A stretch of DNA of 64,000 nucleotides from Undaria pinnatifida (GCA_012845835.1 JABAKD010000006.1:3544506-3608505), one strand, 5' to 3'. Counted from the first letter of the stretch, positions 23,548 through 31,990 are shown. Notes: generated by a model from the letters alone, not told the origin. Numbers and translations: made by a program.

Positions 23548-26438
23548 CTCAGTTTGTGCATGGCCGGTTTCGACATAGACCCTCGCACCCCTAATATGTC
23601 GGGATGAAGCACGTCGATTTTTCACCAACCAGGCAGATATTGCTTGCACCAAGCGCGAAGTGCCGTGAGGTGTTCGGCGAGTCGCATGTAGCGTGAACCG
23701 CATCCTCTTGATTTGGCTGCGGGGGCGGGGGCTATCTCAGAATCAGTCCTCCGAACCCCATCTAGCCCGTCGACCAGGTGGACCCATGTTTCGATGTAAA
23801 AAACGACGCCATTCCACAGCAGAGGTGTGGAGGTGTACTTTTTTTTGGCTGAGGCTCCTCACACGAGGATCTCTATATCTTTAGAGGGTGACCGTGCAAA
23901 AGTTGGATTTGGGTAGACTTGGTCGAGTGGCTTACGTTTTCTTCGCAAATGACACAGAAACCCACTGGCGATTGATAACACCAAATGCGTCATTTTTTTG
24001 CTACAATGCTTGGGTGCACTCCATCCCCTCCCTCTTTCCGTCTCTCCTTCCTTTCTTTCTCCTTAACGTCCCCCCCCCCCCCCCCCCTTCCGCCCTCCCT
24101 CCCGCCGTCTTGTCCTCCCTGCCCTAATACTCGCCATTCACACTCTTTCATGACCCCTCCCCTAGGTCCGCTGCCGTAACGCCATCATCATCAAGCAGAA
24201 CCGGTTCTCCGCACGCTTCCCTGTCCAACAGAACTATCAGCAGCAACGGGAGCAGTGGGAATGTGAGTTTGTTCAGGGGTTTCGATGGTGGTCAGGCGTT
24301 TTTATGGGGGGTTTAGGTGAGAGGGGAGTGTGGAGTCTTCTTTCTCCTCCTTCCCAGTGCTGTTTTATACCAGCCTGGGTCTAAATGCAAGATCTTTTTT
24401 TCTTCTATGAGCAATTAACCCGTGTTGGGGATTCCTCACGGACAAAAAGTGACAAGTGAAATTGACGTTTGCAGCATCCTTCACAAGAGGCTCTTTAGCC
24501 CAGACTGTCAGATTGGGTGGCGACGATTTTGCGGTCCGACTCCGGCACAAGTGCCTGTGAGACATGCGCACAGCTCGTGCTGCTGCCATGTGTGCTGCAT
24601 GCTCGCACCGGGGTAATACGAATGAACGAGCTTATGGACACATTGTTTTATCGCTGTATATATGGGTAACAAATGGGTTATTACGAAGTTTAGCCCAACC
24701 TGATTGCAATGTGGCTTGTATTCGGACCCAAGATGGAAGCTAAGTAGGGGTCTCCAGCTAAGGCGGCGGTGTGCCAGAGCAATGTGACCGCCTTATAGAG
24801 GGAACCCGCCTTGTTCGTTCCCGGTCATGAGTGCAATTCCCCACTCGCGCCAAGCGACTGTGGCCCCCTTGTATAGGGATGCCGCCTTGCTCAGACCGCC
24901 TTGTTGGGGAGCGCCTACTGGTGTAGCGTAGTACCAACAACGCGCGACCGGAGTATCGCGCGGCTCGTAAAGAGGAGTTGCGACCCTTACATCGATCGAG
25001 CTCACAGCTGACGCATTTGAAACAATCTTGTTAAATACCCTGGTAGCGTAACAACAGGTAGCAAAAATATATGTACTGGGATAGGTACACGGGTGGACCG
25101 ACGCGCCCCCCCCTCCCCTGCTACTGAACATACATATGAATATAAAAGGTGGGGGACCTCTCCCCCCGCTTGCCACAATCTGAGGGACCCCCCTGCCTCC
25201 CATGCCACAAGGTAGGGGACCTCCCCCCTCTCGACACCAAGTAAGGGAATCCCCCCCCCGCCACAAAGTGGGTGACAGCGAGGATGTCGTCGAAAAAAAC
25301 ATGATGGCCGGGGCTGAAGAAGCACTCTACCCCTACCCTATCTTAGCCTATATCCTATCCCTCTACTAACTCCGCCATAACCCCAGCCCCAACCCTGAAC
25401 ACAACCCTCCCGTAGTCCTACCGTGTCCTACTCCAAACCATATACTCTACCCTGTACACGCCTCCTCTATCCACATCTAACCCTAACCCTAACCCTAACC
25501 CTGTATCCCTACCCGAACCCTACCCCAACTCCACTTTCAGCGCTCCGGAGGGATAACGGCGGGAAAGTAGCTCCTGAAAAGCATGACGCTTGGGCTGAGC
25601 AAGATTGGGAGGGGGGAGGGGGGGGGGGGAGTACTGGTTTCATGCATGTAGTCGTTGTCGTATGACCATAGACCCTTGCATCCCGTCAATGCCGGGACGG
25701 ATGCACGTCGGGTTTTAACCCACGAGGGGGAGGGGGGGTAGGTAGAGATAACTAGCGCTACCCTAAGCTACCCTACCCTGCCCTACCCCAACCCTACGCT
25801 AACCCTACCCTAACCGTATCATATCCCTTCCCTTACTCTACCCTAACCCTACCCTATGCTGCCCTATCGCACCCTACCGTACGCTACCCTACCCTACCCT
25901 ACCCTACCCTTTCCCTACCCTACCCTACCCTTCCCCTACCCTTCCCTATCCATACCCTATCCATGCCTGCCCTAATATATAATCCTAACCCTACCTTACC
26001 CCCGCGTCCAGCTATCTGGACAGATGACGGTGAGGAAATCGTCGCTGAACAGCATGATCCTCGGCCTGTACAAGATAGGAAAGGGAAGAGGGGGGGTGAG
26101 TAAAAAGCAATAACTCTACCCTACCCTGCCCTAACCTGCCCTCCCTCCCCTATCCCTACCCTAACGCTACCCTACCCTGACTCTACCATAACCCTACCCT
26201 ACCCTACCCTACCCTACCCTACCCTACCCTACCCTACCCTACCTTACCCCACGCCCAGCTGTCTGGAGGGATGACATCGGGGAAATCATCGCTGAACAGC
26301 ATGATGCTGGGCCTCAACAAGATAGGGAAGGGGGGAGGAGGGGGGGGGGGCGGGAGCAACTGTTTGGGCCAGGCTCACACGCGACCGGCGCAGGGAGGCG
26401 TGTACATCAAAATGGACTTCGTGAGGATAGAACACTAA
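13219..26438 (+). CDS. Gene 1: ArfGAP-domain protein (multi-exon gene)
   Basis: The gene is reconstructed from nine exons whose phases agree at every junction, listed separately. The product would activate GTP hydrolysis by ARF-family GTPases, as ArfGAP zinc-finger proteins do at Golgi or endosomal membranes. The support is direct: CADC, 16 residues, CTQC, then GCHR, then [18 protein letters not shown] and a GN.LAN motif, the canonical order for the family. The N-terminus is acidic ([10 protein letters not shown]). The region after the domain is Asn-rich, then Ser/Pro- and Gly-rich, with no second domain I recognise. The gene probably starts upstream of 13219, because that exon has an acceptor. 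Introns carry MITEs, GGT and CCCTA arrays and a 500-base assembly gap. Which ArfGAP subfamily it belongs to is open. Confidence 0.85.
13513..13558 (+). pseudogene. Tandem copy 2 of the 13219 exon's 3' part
   Basis: It encodes [13 protein letters not shown] with a GTGAGA donor. Relative to the real exon, CAG to CAA, GCC to GCG and ATC to ATT are silent, while two codons change the residue. The upstream half of the exon is replaced by G-rich DNA. Confidence 0.6.
13568..13760 (+). repeat. ~56-bp tandem repeats
   Basis: GTGTTGTTAGAGATGAAGAG followed by GGAGGTGAGGGAAGGGGCGG repeats four times, almost unchanged. It sits between decayed exon copies. Confidence 0.85.
13838..14010 (-). mobile_element. 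Family A retroposon, reverse copy
   Basis: GTTACTCATTTCATGCACAG, GTAGTCTTGGGACCATTGAC and CGTCGGGTTTTCATCGACCA are the reverse complement of the A element at 9753-9925. Confidence 0.65.
14080..14513 (+). pseudogene. Tandem copies 3-5 of the 13219 exon's 3' part (decayed)
   Basis: Copy 3 (14083-14117) has lost the GT donor. Copy 4 (about 14166-14212) has an in-frame TAG but keeps GTCAGT. Copy 5 (about 14470-14513) keeps only [10 protein letters not shown] and a GTCAGT donor. Each is followed by the same intron motif (AGACATCGGTGTTG..AGAGG), so the duplicated unit includes intron sequence. Confidence 0.6.
15240..15375 (-). mobile_element. Family A retroposon bracketed by G runs, reverse
   Basis: After GGGGGGGG comes TACTCAGTTTGTGCATGGCC, CATAGACCCTCGCATTCC, GACGGGACGGAGCACGTCGG and TTTTCACCAACCAGG, then another G run. 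Reversed, the left G run is the element's poly-C tail. Confidence 0.65.
16098..16580. repeat. H-family element pieces
   Basis: Several blocks of GGCAACCGGCAC, CAAGAAGCAAATTCACAGGC and GTGCCGGTA share sequence with the H minisatellite elements at 30.6-31.1 and 52.8-53.5 kb. Orientation is mixed. A further piece lies at 16870-16990. Confidence 0.5.
16607..16880 (+). repeat. T2 short interspersed repeat with expanded microsatellite
   Basis: (TTG)n/(GGT)n is followed by TCTCACATTAACTCTTATAA, GGTCCGTGAACACAAAGGTG, CTGGAGCCGTAGGAAGA and, at the far end, CATGGCCACGGGTATCCACT. Confidence 0.6.
17268..17405 (+). mobile_element. Family A retroposon
   Basis: GCAATGCCTGCTTGGTCGGT, GAAACCCGACACGCTCCGTC, GATGCGAGGGCCTATGGCCT and TATGCATGTTGTGATTACGC are followed by a C-rich tail. 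The tail abuts the acceptor of the next gene 1 exon. Confidence 0.6.
17426..17546 (+). CDS. Gene 1, exon before the zinc finger (probable, GC donor)
   Basis: The acceptor CCCCGTTCCGCAG starts a frame with [15 protein letters not shown], then [14 protein letters not shown] and YHLRDRL. The exon has no GT donor at a useful place. A GC donor (TTAAG then GCGAGG) leaves phase 2, which joins exactly to the zinc-finger exon as [11 protein letters not shown]. The alternative is a weak GT at about 17570 after Gly-rich sequence. Confidence 0.5.
17849..17965 (+). CDS. Gene 1, ArfGAP zinc-finger exon
   Basis: After the acceptor TTCTACCGGCAG the frame reads [37 protein letters not shown]. The four zinc ligands are spaced CX2CX16CX2C and the W-A-S-V-N-x-G-V-F core is intact. 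The last codon is split and completes the conserved Arg finger (CHR) with the next exon. Donor GTGGGG. Confidence 0.9.
17995..18150 (+). repeat. (CCCTA)n array in gene 1 intron
   Basis: Imperfect CCCTA pentamers fill the intron up to the next acceptor. It is the same unit that surrounds the terminal-exon copies at 25.3-26.2 kb. Confidence 0.9.
18162..18225 (+). CDS. Gene 1, ArfGAP domain exon 2
   Basis: The acceptor TTTCTGCTCCAG completes the Arg codon and then reads [21 protein letters not shown], the strongly conserved G-V-H-I-S-x-V-x-S block of ArfGAPs. Donor GTAAAC, phase 0. Confidence 0.9.
18320..18675 (+). mobile_element. Family C TIR element carrying a family I insertion
   Basis: The left end GGGCTACGACAGAGGTATAT and right end GGTGCACGCCTCTATCGTAG are inverted. 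Internal markers are CTGAATGACGGGAGCTCC and TTTTTGGGAGAGGT. The I element at 18520-18603 splits the marker that reads CTTAAGCTCCCAAATTGAGG in uninterrupted copies. Confidence 0.7.
18520..18603 (+). mobile_element. 84-bp TTAA-flanked element (family I)
   Basis: It starts CGCCTTTACAACTGGAAACC and ends GGGCTCTAAAGGGG, with TTAA at 18516-18519 and 18604-18607. Uninterrupted C-family copies have one TTAA at this point. Confidence 0.8.
18715..18940. repeat. (CGGGT)n-based repeat block (family D)
   Basis: GTCGGGTCGGG-type pentamers are interrupted at regular places by AGGAGGTAGCTCGAAATCTC and similar spacers. They then continue as GACCCGACCCG on the other orientation, so the block is partly palindromic. 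Relatives lie at 29940, 36678, 37747, 45405 and 47548. Confidence 0.75.
19430..19965 (+). repeat. GGT/GTT microsatellite field in gene 1 intron
   Basis: About 530 bases of degenerate GGTGGT and GTTGGT. Open frames here (poly-Val/Gly one way, poly-Thr/Pro the other) reflect the repeat only. Confidence 0.85.
20500..20622 (+). CDS. Gene 1, ArfGAP domain exon 3
   Basis: The acceptor ATCTATATAG opens [18 protein letters not shown], then [16 protein letters not shown] in phase 0 with a GTTAGC donor. M-x-x-x-G-N-x-x-A-N and the R-x-x-Y-I-K end match the last third of ArfGAP domains, which normally continue with a K-Y motif in the next exon. Confidence 0.9.
21119..21618. other. Assembly gap, 500 N
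   Basis: Exactly 500 N, in the intron between the ArfGAP exon 3 and the Asn-rich exon. It is followed by a (CCCG/CCCT)n tract at 21619-21795, the likely reason for the gap. An exon could be hidden here. Confidence 0.95.
21819..22282 (+). CDS. Gene 1, Asn-rich and Ser/Pro-rich exon
   Basis: After the acceptor ATTTCATTCAG the phase-0 frame starts [13 protein letters not shown]. It passes through an Asn/Ser run encoded by CAA/CAG-type repeats, then [20 protein letters not shown] and a Ser/Pro-rich linker to FISSGG, ending at a GTATGG donor in phase 2. The frame continues open past this donor, so the donor choice rests on phase agreement with the exon at 23037. Oddly, another frame at the very start reads [11 protein letters not shown], which looks like the normal ArfGAP domain end. 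Confidence 0.65.
22689..22765 (-). mobile_element. Family A retroposon fragment, reverse
   Basis: CTGTCATGCATGACTGTAATC and AGACCATAGACCTTCTCATC match the 3' half of A in reverse. Confidence 0.5.
23037..23168 (+). CDS. Gene 1, polar exon
   Basis: The acceptor GCCCCTACAG gives [38 protein letters not shown] and TKQGDR, with a GTGAGA donor in phase 2. It joins the next exon by completing an Arg codon. The segment with [14 protein letters not shown] could be a short structured element; I recognise no domain. Confidence 0.75.
23283..23530 (+). repeat. Family J repeat
   Basis: The order is CAGTAGCCCCCCCCAAATTTCC, CGAAATCGCCGGTTTCGAAA, CTGCTCCCGGCCGTATCTCC, GACGTCACCGTTCGATAAGTCC and CAGCCACGAAACGTTCG. 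Copies occur at 43068-43326 (same strand), 35058-35292 and 35680-35918 (reverse). The ends are inverted (CGATAGCCCCCCC), so it is probably a MITE. Confidence 0.65.
23513..23695 (-). mobile_element. Family A retroposon with long poly-C tail, reverse
   Basis: A 30-plus G run leads into TTACTCAGTTTGTGCATGGC, CATAGACCCTCGCACCCCTA, TGAAGCACGTCG and TTTTTCACCAACCAGGCAG, ending AAGTGCCGTGAGGTGTTCGG. This is the longest uninterrupted tail of the family. Confidence 0.7.
24166..24262 (+). CDS. Gene 1, Ser-rich exon
   Basis: The acceptor GACCCCTCCCCTAG supplies the G that completes CGG with the previous exon. The frame is then [20 protein letters not shown] and SSNGSSGN, phase 0 at a GTGAGT donor. It is low complexity and probably disordered. 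Confidence 0.75.
24741..24922 (+). mobile_element. G-family TIR element, minimal form
   Basis: AAGTAGGGGTCTCCAGCTAA then GGCGG at the left is mirrored by CCGCC, TTGTTGGGGAGCGCCTACTG at the right. The interior has CGCCAAGCGACTG, the core shared with H elements. This copy lacks the internal minisatellite that swells the copy at 27596. Confidence 0.65.
25541..25610 (+). pseudogene. Gene 1 terminal-exon copy H1, with in-frame stop
   Basis: After the good acceptor CCACTTTCAG the frame reads RSGGITAGK then TAG; the continuation still resembles [10 protein letters not shown]. If spliced in, phase 0 would be kept and translation would end at once, so it could act as a poison exon or simply be dead. 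It is followed by a G run and a family A retroposon. Confidence 0.65.
25603..25740 (-). mobile_element. Family A retroposon, reverse
   Basis: The G run, AGTACTGGTTTCATGCATGT, GACCATAGACCCTTGCATCC, GCCGGGACGGATGCACGTCG and GGTTTTAACCCACGAGG form an A element in reverse, between exon copies H1 and H2. Confidence 0.65.
26012..26095 (+). CDS. Gene 1, penultimate exon (duplicated copy H2)
   Basis: The acceptor CCCGCGTCCAG gives [20 protein letters not shown] and KIGKGRGG, exactly 28 codons, phase 0 at both ends, with a strong GTGAGT donor. The next exon encodes the same motif. Both could be included in series or chosen alternatively without a frame change. Confidence 0.65.
26259..26438 (+). CDS. 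Gene 1, terminal exon (copy H3)
   Basis: The acceptor CCACGCCCAG opens [20 protein letters not shown], then KIGKG, a poly-Gly run, and a unique tail [14 protein letters not shown] and [12 protein letters not shown], ending at TAA (26436-26438). Phase 0 matches both H2 and the Ser-rich exon. No clear polyadenylation signal stands out downstream. Confidence 0.75.
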   Translation: MSGGMTSGKSSLNSMMLGLNKIGKGGGGGGGGSNCLGQAHTRPAQGGVYIKMDFVRIEH

Positions 26439-26744
26439 TGTGTATCGTCGTCTGAGCTATGCTGCCGTACGGTGCTATGCTATCGTATGCGGTGTGGTAG
26501 GATGCCGCGTGGTAAAGCATGGTGTGGTGCGAGGTGCGGCGCGCTACGCTACGAACAGCGGCAACGATGGTGGGGGAGGGGAGGGGAGGGGAGGGGAAAT
26601 GAGGGGAGGGGAGAGGAGGGGAAGGGAGGGGGGGGGGTGGAGAGAGCGAGAGAGTGGAGGAGGGCCGGGGGGAGGAGAGGGAAGCCGAAGGAGGAGAGAG
26701 AGGAGGGCAGAAAGCAGCGGGATCAGTAGCACCGCACTACGCAA

Positions 26745-27245
26745 GAAATGTTCTATTCCTTTCGCCGATTTGTTTTCTAGGACAACTCCGCTTCAAGTTT
26801 GGGGCGCACGCCACGCAGGCGTTATGCGTGCTGCGGGCGGGGACGGCGGGGGACGCGGGGAGGTGGTTGGGTGTGAGGAGGTGGGGTGGAGGACTCGATT
26901 AGCTGGTCATACCGCGTGGCTCAGGAAATAACATGTTCCTCTTGTGGGTTCGTTTCCTAGGACAGGATGGCTTCAAGGTTTCAACGCACGGCGGCAGTAC
27001 TTGTCTGATGGGGAGAGAAGGGCGGGGGGCGGAGGGCGAGAGCGGGAGGGGATGAAGGGAAGGAAGGCGGGCGGGACGGAACGGGGAGTCGACGGAGCTT
27101 GGCGGGATCCATTAACCAACGACACCACGCACCTCATGAAGGATCTCTTTTCGTTATTTCGTCTTTTCGGCAAAAAACACAGTTTCAATGTTGGGGAGCA
27201 CGGAGGCATTACGCTTGTGGAGGGGAGGGGAGGGGAGGGGAAGGC
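26745..27245 (+). repeat. Three decayed copies of a ~200-bp segment with a shared acceptor-like start
   Basis: TTTGTTTTCTAGGACAACTCC, TTCGTTTCCTAGGACAGGATG and TTTCGTCTTTTCGGCAAAAA each lead into a CTTCAAG/TTTCAA, GGGGMGCAC and GGCGTTAY or GGCATTACG series. G-rich spacers (GGGGAGGGG) separate them. They may be further terminal-exon relics, but no frame is conserved well enough to say. Confidence 0.45.
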
Positions 27246-27369
27246 GGGGGGCGGGGGAGGTGCGACGGAACTTGACGGGATTGCTGAGCCCGTGATACTG
27301 CGCGGGAAACATGAGCTAAGTTGGGTTTTGCCCTTTTTCAGCGTGCCTTTTGGTATGTGCTCTTTGGCT

Positions 27370-27595
27370 TGAGGTTTCTCGACGTAGTAATTGGCATGCT
27401 TTTTGGCGTGTGCTATTCTAGCGTGCCGTTGGCGTGTTTTTGGCGTGCTTCTAGGGTCCTTCGAGCGTGCTTCTAACGTGCGTCTAGCGTGCTCTCAAGG
27501 GTGCATCTATCGATAGCGTGTTTTTAGCGTGCTTCCAGCGTGCCTCAAAGATGCGTATTCTAACATGCTCCTGATGTTCTTGCAGCTTGCATCTA
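27370..27595 (+). repeat. TAGCGTGCTT satellite, left part
   Basis: Degenerate 10-11-base units (TAGCGTGCTTC, TGGCGTGCTT) precede the G element at 27596 and resume beyond it. Confidence 0.8.
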
Positions 27596-28077
27596 CAGTA
27601 AGGGCCCCCAATAAGGCGGTCTGGGTATCCCTATATAAGGCGGTCTGAGTATCCCTATATAAGGCAGTCTGAGCATCCCTATATAAGGCGGCCTGAGTAT
27701 CCCTATATAAGGCAGTCTGAGCATCCCCATCTAAGGCGGTTTGAGTATCCCTATATAAGGCGGTCTGAGTATCCCTATATAAGGCGGTCTGAGTATCCCA
27801 ATATAAGGCGGTCTGAGTATCCTTATACTAGGCGGTCCAAGTATCCCTATATAAGGCAGTCGGAGCATCCCTATATAAGGCGATCTGAGTATCCCTATAT
27901 AAGGCGGTCTGATTATCCCAATATAAGGCGGTCTGAGTATCCCTATATAAGACGGTCAAAATGTCTTGGCGCGACTGAAGAATTGCACTCATATCCCGGA
28001 ACGAATAAGGCGGCTTCCCCCTGTAAGGCGGTCATTTTGCTCTCGCACACGGCCGCCTCACTGGGAAACCCCGACTG
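27596..28077 (+). mobile_element. G-family TIR element with internal minisatellite
   Basis: It begins CAGTAAGGGCCCCCAATAAG then GCGGTC and ends GGCCGCCTCACTGGGAAACC, CCGACTG, flanked by TA on both sides (27594-27595 and 28078-28079). The inside holds 13 or so 24-bp units (GGCGGTCTGAGTATCCCTATATAA), then CTTGGCGCGACTG and a unique right part. CAGT ends with a TA duplication are the Tc1/mariner signature. No transposase. Confidence 0.75.
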
Positions 28078-28800
28078 TAGCGTGCCATTAAGGTGATTTT
28101 AGCACGTTTTTAGCGTGCTTCTTACGTGCTTATATCATGCATCTAGCGTGCTTTTTGTGTGCTTTTAGCGTGCTTGAAATCATCCTGCTTTTTCGCGCGC
28201 TTTTTGTGTGCTCCTAGCATGCCGCTACGTAGCGCTCTTCCGGGGTGCTCCTGGCGTGTTCCTAGCTTGTATCTGGAGTGCGTTTGGCGTGCTTCTAGCT
28301 CGCATGTAGCGTGCTTTTAGCACACTTCAAGCTTTCATCTAGCGTGCTTTCGGCCTCCCTTTAGCGTGCCCTAAGTGTGCTTTTAGCACGCTTTTAGCGT
28401 TCTTCTAACATGCTTCTAGCACGCCTTTGACGTTCCTGTAGGACGCTTCTAGCGTGCTCCTAGCGCGTTTCTAGCTTGCAAGTAGCGTGCAAGTAGCCTG
28501 CTTTAAGCGTGCTGCAGCCGTGCGTTTTAGCCATGCTTCTACCACACTTCTATCTTGCGTCTGGCGTGCGTTTAGTATGCTTTTTGCGTGCTTTTAGTGT
28601 GCTTGTAAGGTGCATTTGGCTTGTCTTTGGCGTGCTCCTGGCGTGTTTCTAGCGTGTTCTAGGGTGGCATCTAGATCGCTTGTAGTGTGCTTCGAGAGCG
28701 TCTCGAGCGCGCCTCTAGCGTGCTTGTAGCCCGCTTTCAGCTTGGCGCCTAGAACGCTTCTAGCGTGCTTCTAGCGTGTTTCTAGCGAAGCAACGCCGTT
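28078..28800 (+). repeat. TAGCGTGCTT satellite, right part
   Basis: About 65 degenerate units of TAGCGTGCTTC. The first ~120 bases align with 63339-63470, where they again follow a G element. Confidence 0.8.
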
Positions 28801-28944
28801 TTTAGCTCGAACGCTCCACGCTGCAGGTTAGCAGTAACTGTAAGAGTAGCAGTATGAGTAGCGGTAGCAGTACTAGTGGTGGTGGGGCGGGGGTCCGTGG
28901 TTGAAATGAACGTTAAAACTTAATCATAAAGCCCTGGATATGAA

Positions 28945-29385
28945 CACGTTAGCTTGGCTTGGCTTGGCTTGTGTTGGCTTGGTTTTGAATGAGATAGGCT
29001 TGGCTTCGCATGGCTGAGGCTTGAGGATTGGCTTGGCTTTGCTGGGGTGTTTTTTTTGGGTTGAATAGGCCTGGTTTGGTTTGGTTTGGCTTGGTTTGGC
29101 TTGGCTTGGATGGCGTTGCATGAGGTTTGCGAGGCTGGGGTTGGTTTGGGCTATGGTGGGCTTGGCGAGGCGGGGGTAGGCCTGAGTTAGCTCGGCTTAG
29201 CTTGGCTCTTGGTTTGGTTTTCCTTGGTCTGACTTGGCTGGGCTGGGGTAGGCTTGGCCGGGCTGCGTATGAGTTTGCTTGGCTTGGCTTTGACTATGCA
29301 TGGCTTGGCTAGGCTATAGGCCGGCTTGGAGGCCGAGCTTGACTAAGCTATACAGACCGGGCCTGACTAGGCTTAGGTGGGCTGT
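28945..29385 (+). repeat. (GGCTT)n satellite
   Basis: GGCTTGGCTTGG units with drift (GGTTTGG, GGCTAGG) cover about 440 bases. Confidence 0.85.
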
Positions 29386-29939
29386 CAGTATCGTTTCGAT
29401 ATATCTCTATACGATAATCGTTTTCTTTTTGCGTCTCGCGTCTGTTTGTCTAATACACAGTGCCGGTTAGAGCGGTCGGTGTTGTCGCCGGTGAGATGTT
29501 TATTTCCTTTTATTCCCATGGACGTTTTTTTTTCGTTGCCCGAATTATAAGAGGGAAAAAGGAAAGGCCGGAACACCCATATCCCGACGGCACCCAAAAC
29601 AAAAGGTTGTGAAATGTTTCAGCATCTTTGGAGGTGGAGAGCAGGAGGGGGAGTAGCAGGGACAAGAGCGGGGGGCGGGGGCTAGGATGACGCGGGTGAG
29701 AACATAATATGATGAGGTTAGAAGTAAGGGTCATGCTTGGGGTCTGGGTCACGCTGGAATGGGGGGTGTTGAAGTGCATTGGTTTTCGGTCCCGCCACCC
29801 ACCTGCATGTAACATCGTCGGCTTGTGTACATTATGGGCCCTATTAGGGCTCACGGTTCCTCTAGGAAACGGTGGAGGGGGGGGGGGGGGGGGGTCATGG
29901 ATTTCCACGCGTCCTGAGGCGACCCGCGGTTCGGATCCG

Positions 29940-29992
29940 GAGGTTTTGAAAGTCTCGCGGGTCGGGTCGGGTCGGGTCGGGTCGGGTCACCC
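29940..29992 (+). repeat. (CGGGT)n family D block
   Basis: CTCGCGGGTCGGGTCGGGTC and further pentamers form a short, clean example of the family. Confidence 0.75.
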
Positions 29993-30194
29993 TGACCTGA
30001 TCAACCCATGAACAGTGAACCTCCCCGTGAAAATCTCTGCTGGTTGTTCTCCTCCAGGGCAAACGTGGCTCTATCGTGTGTGTGTGGGGGGGCTGTTTGC
30101 CTGTCAGGGTGCACATGCCTGTAGGAGAGGTGGAGGGGGTGGCGTTTCTCTCTTAGGAGTGCACGTGTCTCTAGCAGAGGTAGGGTGGGGGCTT

Positions 30195-30430
30195 TGTTTT
30201 TTTTTGGTAGCGCTGTGATTGGCTGCTTCGTTTTGGTCACGCTGTGACTGGCTGATTCGTTGTGATCGCGCTGTGGTTGGTTGCTTCATTTTGGTCGCGC
30301 TGTATTTGATTGGTTCATCCGCTCTGGTCGCGCTGTGACTGATTGATTCATTGAGGTCTCGTTGTGATTGGTATATATATTCTGGTCGCGCTGTGATTGG
30401 TTGCTTTATTTTGATCGCGCTGTTGTTGCT
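30195..30430 (+). repeat. ~31-bp minisatellite
   Basis: GGTCGCGCTGTGATTGGTTG followed by CTTCATTTT repeats seven or eight times. The open minus-strand frame through it is an artefact of the period and is not called. Confidence 0.8.
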
Positions 30431-30624
30431 CAGGCGCTTTTGATTTTTGTTTAATCTATAGTCGGGTTGGACACTGCTGTTTTTGCGCACATCTATCGCT
30501 TGAGATAGCGATGCATGTCGCTGCAGCAGCAGCTTTGCTAAATATGTGGTTTTGCGCAACTTCTGCAACGCAATTGCTAGTGGTCCCTCCACAATACCGG
30601 TTGCAAATTCTGCAATACAATTAC

Positions 30625-31125
30625 AGTGGTCATGCGTCCCTCTATAGTGCCGGTTGCCCGCTATAGTGCGTGTGAAATCGCTTGGCACAGATGGGAACAA
30701 CCAGTCCTGGCAATAAGCGGAGTAGTGCCGGTTGCCACTAGAGTGCCGGTAGCCGCTGTAGGTTGCCCCTATACTGCCGGTTGCCACTAGAGTGCCGGTT
30801 GCCGCTAGAGTGCAGCTTGCCGCTAGAGTGCCGGTTGCCGCTAGAGTGCCGGTTGCCGCTAAAGTGCCGGTTGCGGCTATAGTGCAGGTTGCCCCTATAG
30901 TGCCGGTTTCCGCTAGAGTGCCGGTTGCCGCTATAGTGCCGGTTGCGGCTATAGTGCCGGTTTCCGCTATATAGTGTCGGTTGCCGCCAGAGTGCGGGTT
31001 GCCGCTGTAGTGCAGGTTGCCGCTATGGTGCCGGTTACCGATATAGTGCAGGTTGCCGATATAGTGCCGGTGTTTCCGGGTTGACACCTACCGGCACTAG
31101 AGCTACAACGCCGGCACTACTGTAC
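30625..31125 (+). mobile_element. H-family TIR element with expanded minisatellite
   Basis: The left end CAGTGGTCATGCGTCCCTCT precedes TATAGTGCCGGTTGCC, and the right end reads ACGCCGGCACTACTG then TA. Between them run about 18 units of GTGCCGGTTGCCGCTAKA, with the AAATCGCTTGGCAC core near the left. Compare the complete element at 52780-53550. Confidence 0.6.
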
Positions 31126-31129
31126 ACCA

Positions 31130-31990
31130 AACCGACTACATTCTGTATGTATGATGTATGGAGGTGGAGCGGAGGGAAACGATGAGAGGGGGGGGGGGAG
31201 ATGAGAGGGGTGTATGATAGTTTACCGCAATCAGTTCGTGCTGGGGGAAAGTGTACTCTTTTAAGCCCTTTAGAGCCGCCTTAGCGCTTTTGAGGACGAA
31301 AACTACATGGACTTTGTGTGGAATTTTTTTTTCGTGCAGTTCTATAAGGATTAAGTCAGCCCTGCGGCAACCCCTCCCAAAAGGGGCATGGGTGCGTCGG
31401 CAAGCTAGTTGTGTTGCGTCCGCTAAAAGAGGCATCTGCGAGGGATGGGGTAGGGGACCCACTCGGGAGGGGGGAGGGGGGGGGGGGGGGTCTACGCGAC
31501 CAGCGCGTCCCGCGTGTTTGTATTGATTTAGTTATATGACGGTAGTGTTTTGGCGTTTTTGTTTTGTTTCTTTTGCATGGTGACCAGTAGGTCTGTTTTT
31601 GCCGTATATTTGTTTTGCCGGAAATGACGTTCGTTGTGTGCGTGTTTTGTGTACCTCTTTGATCATAAAATGTAGGGGACAATGGGATACATGCCGAAAA
31701 AGGTACTAATATGTACCTTATATACGTCACATTTGGATATGCCGAAAAAAGGTGCGACTGCCCCTTATAAATACGATCAGACTGGTGTTTTGTGTGTGTG
31801 TTTTTTTGTTTCTTGGGCATAGCGGGACTATCATGTTGTCATTGTTTTTGTGCGACCACATCTCGTTATTCTGTTGTGCGTCAACATTGAATGCTCTATG
31901 TATCAACCAATCGCGGGCAAGATAGTGATGGCACTACCAGGTATATTGTGTTTTTGAGGACGCTGCTGCTGATGCTGCTGCTTAACGCGT
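31130..31990. other. Unassigned stretch
   Basis: I see no gene here. It contains a G run at 31463-31490. There are short open frames on both strands but none with splice or domain support. Confidence 0.5.

Larger units (their letters stand above)
25330..26240 (+). repeat. CCCTA / CCCTAA arrays around terminal-exon copies
   Basis: Three blocks (about 25330-25510, 25755-26000 and 26110-26240) of imperfect CCCTA and CCCTAA units each end directly at the acceptor of one copy of the terminal exon. Confidence 0.9.

Noticed and set aside
27596-27960. CRISPR array (24-bp units)
   Set aside because: Units are contiguous without spacers, lie inside a TIR element, and the DNA is eukaryotic.
30104-31087. 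Long minus-strand frame (327 codons)
   Set aside because: It spans the H minisatellite and the 31-bp repeat; its Thr/Gly and Ser/Gln repeats come from the unit length being a multiple of three.
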